Part shown: one piece after another, positions 61,729-64,000 of the stretch
Layout: every line of letters begins with the position of its first letter
Position numbering within the stretch: the first letter of the stretch is position 1
Assembly: GCA_009760885.1 (NCBI GenBank)
Contig: CM019703.1
Span: forward strand, 8,839,959 to 8,903,958
DNA length: 64,000 nt
Direction: 5' to 3'
DNA from: Achatina immaculata
Taxonomy: Eukaryota; Mollusca; Gastropoda; Stylommatophora; Achatinidae
Notes under the pieces: generated by a model
The model's input: only the letters and a program-made list of their open reading frames with translations
The model's database searches: none
What the model was told of the DNA's origin: nothing
Program-made: the position numbers and the translations under genes

Positions 61729-61730
<2 letters not shown>
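61236..61730 (+). mobile_element. RTE-a LINE 3' fragment inserted in (TAG)n
   Basis: The plus strand encodes MRNILTNTSLSMNVRKRVLK, CYIEPILLYGSESWTIGKSA and EMWFIRRMLRIPWTAK. After a stop it gives RRGGIENIITGKIEGRRSRG, LTGWCERRSPTELMACMKDR and HGT, then GGCACATGATGATGATGATG as tail. Best-preserved RTE-a copy here; 5'-truncated and frameshifted. Confidence 0.9.
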
Positions 61731-61778
<48 letters not shown>

Positions 61779-61780
61779 CA
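61731..61780. repeat. (TAG)n microsatellite, right block
   Basis: About 16 pure TAG units directly after the LINE tail. Confidence 0.95.
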
Positions 61781-61794
61781 TCTACACCAGAAGC

Positions 61795-62017
61795 TGAAAA
61801 TTGACGCCAACAGACCTATATGCCTGCAGCAAAAGAGTAACAGACCCCACATTACATCCTCCAGAGTTGCCAGTTACACAACCCACACAGGCAAAGGAGC
61901 TGGGCCAGACCCCAGCCTCCAACTGGAAAAGAGTTACGGTGATGCTGAAAACCTGAGACGAAGTGCCCGCATAGATTGGCCTAGATTTGCGAAAGAACGT
62001 ACCTGTGCTATCTCCCT
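61795..62017 (+). mobile_element. Probable LINE C-terminal remnant joined to family B
   Basis: The plus strand shows QTPHYILQSCQL in one frame, reminiscent of the I-clade C-terminal TPEHVLQECP motif, with stops around it. It runs without a gap into family B. This suggests that family B is the 3' untranslated region of an I-clade LINE. Confidence 0.5.
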
Positions 62018-62335
62018 GTAGCTGCGAGCTGGCGTTCTTCGCAGTCGATGCTGTGGAGATGTTGAGGCACAGCGCCATATCGGCGTGGGAGCAGGTTATG
62101 GCAGCTATTTTTTCAGTCTAAAAGTACAGTTGGGGGTGTGCAGAGCTTCTCTAGCGGACTCCACCACCATGGGGATTATGGGATCCTCGCCCCATTAGCC
62201 AGGCTATGCCTATTACTGGGGGTACCAACGGAGAGGTGGGACAGGGTCATGGTCAGCTATGGTTTTCTAACCCTGACGCTAAGGGTCGCTGATTGCCTCA
62301 TCGGAAAGCCTCTTCAGGCCCGAAAGACGACGAAG
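62018..62335 (+). mobile_element. Family B copy with (GAA)n tail
   Basis: CTGTAGCTGCGAGCTGGCGT, GATGCTGTGGAGATGTTGAG, GACTCCACCACCATGGGGAT, TACTGGGGGTACCAACGGAG and AGGGTCATGGTCAGCTATGG are followed by GACGACGAAGAAGAAG. The best copy of the family here, and the one showing the tail. Confidence 0.85.
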
Positions 62336-62364
62336 AAGAAGCTATTATTCCGATTGATCTAAAG

Positions 62365-62900
62365 TTTGAATTTCACTGACTGCTCGGAACTCGGAAGTTT
62401 TCTTCTCTCGCCTGAGGATATACAAATAGCAGGCCCAGTCTCCATTGTTTTGACATCAGAAACAAAATTCTAACGCGGAAAAAAAAGTAGTCCGGAAGAC
62501 GAAAATACCCCCCCAGGTGCGAGTCAGAACTATTTAAATCTTCGCTTGTAGACAGACACTAGGGCTGCTCAAGATCTTTTGTTCAGAACCCAAACACTGA
62601 TATTTCTTCACAGTGCATGCGCAGAGCATTAAAAAAAAATCATTAAAGTTCTGCATTAGTTCTAACATGCCGTACGGTCAGCAGACATCTGACCTGCCCC
62701 CACCCCCAACCCCCTCGTCAGAATTACAAGTAAAGCTATTATGAGTTAAATGAAAGTTACGATATCAGCAACTTCTTTTGCTATTCATTGCTTAGTTGGC
62801 GACTTTATAACTTGACTATAGTTACCAGACGAATTCAAGCTTTTACGAATAATAATAACACAAGAAGGAAGATGCTAAACCAAAATAAGGAGCAGAATAG
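62365..62900. other. Unassigned sequence
   Basis: No recognised feature. Confidence 0.4.
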
Positions 62901-62907
62901 CCCAGGC

Positions 62908-63290
62908 CAAAACTATAGAAAACAAGCTGAATTCTTTCCAGACTAAATGTTTACGAAGAATTAGAAGAATATTTTGGCCAAACACCATAAGAAATAATAT
63001 CTTGTTGGCAGAAGTGCAGATAAAGCCACTGACAGCAATTATTGAGGAAAGACGCTGGCAATGGTTGGGACATGTGCTCCGAATGACTGACAACTCACTA
63101 ATAAAATTAACACTAAGATGGACACCACAGGGGAACAGAAGTAAGGGTAGACCAAAAGAGACAGAAAGGATGTGAAATAGATGGCTCACCTGGGCAAGAG
63201 CAGAAAAAAAGGCACAGGACAGGCATTTGTGGAAAACCCATGCGGAAGCCCCATGTGCCCTGGGCACTTAAGGTTCAGAGAGAGAGAGAG
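62908..63290 (+). mobile_element. RTE-c LINE 3' end
   Basis: The plus strand matches the last 380 bp of 33031-33936: AGAAAACAAGCTGAATTCTT, AAACACCATAAGAAATAATA, GGTTGGGACATGTGCTC and CACTTAAGGTTCAGAGAGAG. Frames are broken. Confidence 0.88.
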
Positions 63291-63334
63291 GCCAGGCCAA
63301 GCCAGCGTTTATGAAAACATACTACGCCATAAAG

Positions 63335-63790
63335 CTCTGTCGATAAACATAAAAAAGGGCAGTTATTATGTGCAACATCGAACCCGTATTGTTACATGGA
63401 CGCGAAGCATGGACAATAACCAACAAAAACAAAAAAAAAACTCAAAATCTACTGGAGACAGCGAAGATTGGTTTTCTAAGAAAAATGATGAAATTACCAC
63501 GGACAACCGAGAAAAGAAATGAAGATATTCTAAGTGAGGCTGGGCAAAAACAGAGAAATTATGGCGAAACTCAGAACACGGCAACCCCGATTTATAGCAG
63601 AGGCATGCTTGAACACCCAGTGGCAATGGGAAAGCTATAGGGACCAAGGGACAGAGGAAGACAAAGAATAAGATAACTGACGGACTAAGAGAATGGCGTG
63701 GGAAACGGTCCAAAACACATCATACAGAAAGAGAGCAAAGGTTGTGGAAGTCAGTGACGACCAACCCCTGACTGGCATGGACTAAGGAGA
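63335..63790 (+). mobile_element. RTE-type LINE 3' fragment
   Basis: The plus strand encodes MCNIEPVLLHGREAWTITNK and KIGFLRKMMKLPRTTEKRNE, then a degraded GRQRIR and DWHG ending and a (GA)n tract. Related to RTE-a but with a different end. Confidence 0.75.
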
Positions 63791-63825
63791 GAGAGAGAAA
63801 GAGAGAGAGTGTATATATATATATA

Positions 63826-64000
63826 TATTCATCATCATCATCATCGTGTGCCGTGCCGACTGGCGTTGGCTATTATGCTTCTCCAGAGTACACGATCCTT
63901 CATGCATGCCATCAGCTCAGTTGGTGATCTCCTCTCACACCATCCCATCAGACTGTCCAGTATCATTTCTCTTGGTCTTCCTCTTGATCTTCTTCCTTCT
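63826..64000 (-). mobile_element. RTE-a LINE 3' end, cut by the window edge
   Basis: (CAT)n at 63829-63845, then GTGTGCCGTGCCGACTGGCG and the reverse complement of the RTE-a ending (SPTELMAC, RVLWRSIIAN). It continues beyond the window. Confidence 0.9.

Overview
The window looks like genomic DNA from an animal, most likely a gastropod mollusc. It is AT-rich and dominated by microsatellites, minisatellites, tRNA-headed SINEs and 5'-truncated non-LTR retrotransposons of several lineages. It holds a single recognisable host gene, split by introns of 1.6-4.8 kb. No bacterial operons, phage genes, CRISPR array or functional tRNA/rRNA genes were found. The phylum is an inference from repeat style and the gene's domain content.

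The host gene lies on the minus strand between 32194 and 17210. Five exons are supported by splice sites and matching phases (32194-32067, 29270-28430, 23591-23415, 20843-20433, 18852-17210). They encode about 1,065 residues of a THSD1-like type I membrane protein: THSD1-type ectodomain, one thrombospondin type-1 repeat, a CUB-like domain, a transmembrane helix and a roughly 500-residue Ser/Pro/Lys-rich cytoplasmic tail with an acidic end. The start codon and signal peptide lie upstream and were not found. The CUB-like domain, on its own symmetric phase 1-1 exon, is absent from vertebrate THSD1 as I know it.

Layout. 0-6 kb: a decayed RTE-type fragment, then a nearly whole I-clade LINE (endonuclease, reverse transcriptase, RNase H, C-terminal Cys/His region; several frameshifts) containing a nested tRNA-headed SINE with a 12-bp target duplication. 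6-17 kb: a TAG/TGG triplet tract, a 30-bp minisatellite, a U2 snRNA-like retrocopy with 16-bp target duplications, a deleted mariner, a hAT-type MITE, 29-bp and 50-bp tandem arrays and a SINE with an amplified head. 17-32 kb: the THSD1-like gene with repeat-filled introns. Its CUB-exon 5' end and splice acceptor are duplicated on both sides of a GAA-tailed retroposon. 25.8-26.3 kb: a long inverted repeat with tRNA-like motifs. 30-32 kb: three nested LINE fragments. 32-64 kb: no host exon recognised; RTE-type LINE 3' ends in both orientations, SINEs, a full-length 972-bp copy of the GAA-tailed retroposon, a second hAT-type MITE and many minisatellites.

Names used for repeats below are local to this window: RTE-a to RTE-f for related LINE 3' fragments, 'retroposon G' for the 972-bp GAA-tailed family, and 'family B' for a 300-450 bp repeat that may be a LINE 3' UTR. 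The most interesting items are retroposon G and its approximately 334-bp target duplication inside the gene, the THSD1 protein carrying a CUB domain, the U2-like retrocopy, repeated amplification of SINE promoter heads, and minisatellites that appear to have grown out of LINE sequence.
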